Source: Whitmania pigra | Taxonomy: Eukaryota; Annelida; Clitellata; Hirudinida; Haemopidae | Assembly (NCBI GenBank): GCA_021613335.1 | Contig: JAJTWR010000099.1 | Coordinates: forward strand, 57,792-121,791 | Length of the DNA stretch: 64,000 bases | Direction of reading: 5' to 3' | Shown here: piece after piece, positions 63,067 through 64,000 of the stretch | Numbering within the stretch: position 1 is the first letter of the stretch | How the letters are laid out: each line of letters begins with the position of its first letter | Program-made: the position numbers and the translations under genes | The notes under the pieces: generated by a model | What the model was told of the DNA's origin: nothing | The model's input: only the letters and a program-made list of their open reading frames with translations | Databases searched by the model: none

Positions 63067-63144
63067 TGTGTTGCACACCGTTTCTAGTGATCGACCATGA
63101 CCTATGAGTAAACAAATATGTCGACGCGAACGCAACCTCGGCCA

Positions 63145-64000
63145 TCATAGGCTGACCCCGTGATCGCGGGCGAAATCGCGCACGCGCTGCCGCAAACTAT
63201 GGTGCGGCGTTTCGATCAGGCGATCCAGATAAGCGCGCAACGGGGCAACGCGCAGCGTGCGCAGCATTTGTTTCACCGGTCCGATCGCCGCCGCTGTCAT
63301 GGAAATACGCCGGAACCCCAACCCGATCAGCACCATCGCTTCCAACGGACGCCCGGCCATCTCGCCGCATACGGTGACAGGAATACCCGCGGCATCGGCG
63401 GTCGTCGCCAAATCGCGCAATAATCGCAGGGCTGGCGGCGACAGCGTATCGAAACGCCCGGCCATTTCGGCGCTGCCGCGATCGGAGGCGAACAAAAACT
63501 GCATCAGATCGTTCGAGCCAACCGATAAAAAATCGGCCTGCCGCAACAAAGCGGGCAATTGCCACAGCAGCGACGGCACCTCTACCATGACCCCCACCTG
63601 TATTTCCGCTGGCAAGGCGACGCCGCCAGCGGCCAGGCGTTCTACTTCACGATCGAGCAAAGCGCGCGCCCGGCGAAATTCAGCGACCTCGGCGACCATC
63701 GGGAACATCACAAATAATTGCCGCCCCGATGCCGCCTGCAACATCGCCCGCAATTGCAATTGCAGCATCGACGGCCGGTCCAGTCCAATGCGGATCGCCC
63801 GCCAGCCCATGGCCGGATTTTCATCCTCGGCGAAGTGAAAATAAGACAATTTCTTATCGCCGCCGATATCGAGAGTGCGGAAAATGACCGGTCGCTTGCC
63901 CGCCAGATCGAGTATCCGGCCATAAAGATCGGTTTGAGCCCGCACATCAGGGTAGCTCGATCGCACCATGAACGGAATTTCCGTCCGGTACAGCCCGATG
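63145..64000 (-). CDS. ptsP: Phosphoenolpyruvate-protein phosphotransferase PtsP (EI-Ntr), 3' part
   Basis: The last 284 or so residues of an enzyme I, cut by the window end. IGLYRTEIPFMVR at the edge, then GKRPVIFRTLDIGGDKKLSY, NPAMGWRAIRIGLDRPSMLQ, QVGVMVEVPSLLWQLPALLR, FLSVGSNDLMQFLFASDRGS and GIPVTVCGEMAGRPLEAMVL. These are the PEP-binding TIM-barrel motifs, with the active Cys in VTVCGEMA. The ispG-rodZ-ptsP order suggests the nitrogen-type PtsP rather than sugar EI; the N-terminal GAF domain would lie outside. Confidence 0.85.
   Translation of the reverse strand, partial: IGLYRTEIPFMVRSSYPDVRAQTDLYGRILDLAGKRPVIFRTLDIGGDKKLSYFHFAEDENPAMGWRAIRIGLDRPSMLQLQLRAMLQAASGRQLFVMFPMVAEVAEFRRARALLDREVERLAAGGVALPAEIQVGVMVEVPSLLWQLPALLRQADFLSVGSNDLMQFLFASDRGSAEMAGRFDTLSPPALRLLRDLATTADAAGIPVTVCGEMAGRPLEAMVLIGLGFRRISMTAAAIGPVKQMLRTLRVAPLRAYLDRLIETPHHSLRQRVRDFARDHGVSL

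Overview
The window looks like a chromosomal segment of an alphaproteobacterium, most like the Rhodospirillales. Reasons: FDS-type formate dehydrogenase order (fdsG-B-A-fdhD-fdsD), the envC-ctpA-divergent polysaccharide deacetylase-rppH block, TIGR02186 next to a TauE/SafE permease, coq7, and ispG-rodZ-ptsP order. Coding regions are GC-rich with mostly short spacers and many ATGA overlaps. No rRNA, tRNA or CRISPR array was recognised. The assignment is inference from gene content and order.

Layout. 1-860: an IS200/IS605-type element (tnpA, and a divergent tnpB with a nonsense codon). 892-8300: housekeeping and envelope genes (TauE/SafE, TIGR02186, universal stress protein, Nfu, a Bax-like glucosaminidase, polysaccharide deacetylase, a decayed vanX/ddpX-like gene, tsaB, rimI). 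8358-17139: a formate/oxalate module: promoter with a palindrome, NAD-dependent molybdenum formate dehydrogenase, its sulfurase FdhD, an OxlT-type transporter and a convergent 2-hydroxyacid dehydrogenase. 17364-26191: gpmI, envC, ctpA, deacetylase, rppH, a di-iron ferritin-like protein, small membrane and secreted proteins, and a CheY/CheC-like pair. 26318-27719: modD and a DUF2478 gene, plausibly serving molybdenum supply for the formate dehydrogenase.

27772-44667: a compact podovirus-like prophage. It has an S24-type repressor, a divergent promoter with operator-like sites at 18-bp pitch, terminase, portal, scaffold, capsid, T7-like tail tube and fibre genes (one with 261-bp tandem repeats), lysozyme and overlapping spanins. 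No integrase or replication gene is visible. 44663-48616: accessory genes, a Dam methylase remnant and two copies of one IS5-family element; the longer copy has a 13-bp repeat expansion that shifts its transposase frame. 48617-58453: a carnitine-dehydrogenase/thioesterase pair, coq7, dsbB, gltB, gltD and ghrA. 58454-59705: a graveyard of lambda-type portal, RelE-type toxin and IS256 fragments around an 18-copy 11-bp repeat. 59821-64000: speB, ispG, rodZ and the 3' part of ptsP.

A striking overall property is the number of genes split by a single inserted or deleted base (fdsA, fdhD, the OxlT-like transporter, the 2-hydroxyacid dehydrogenase, envC twice, modD, repressor, terminase, portal, tail gene three times, the phage acetyltransferase-like gene, thioesterase, rodZ), while very long genes such as gltB are intact. 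This is either consensus error or recent gene decay. The frameshifted genes are listed as pseudogenes over their full reconstructed span, with the shift position stated.
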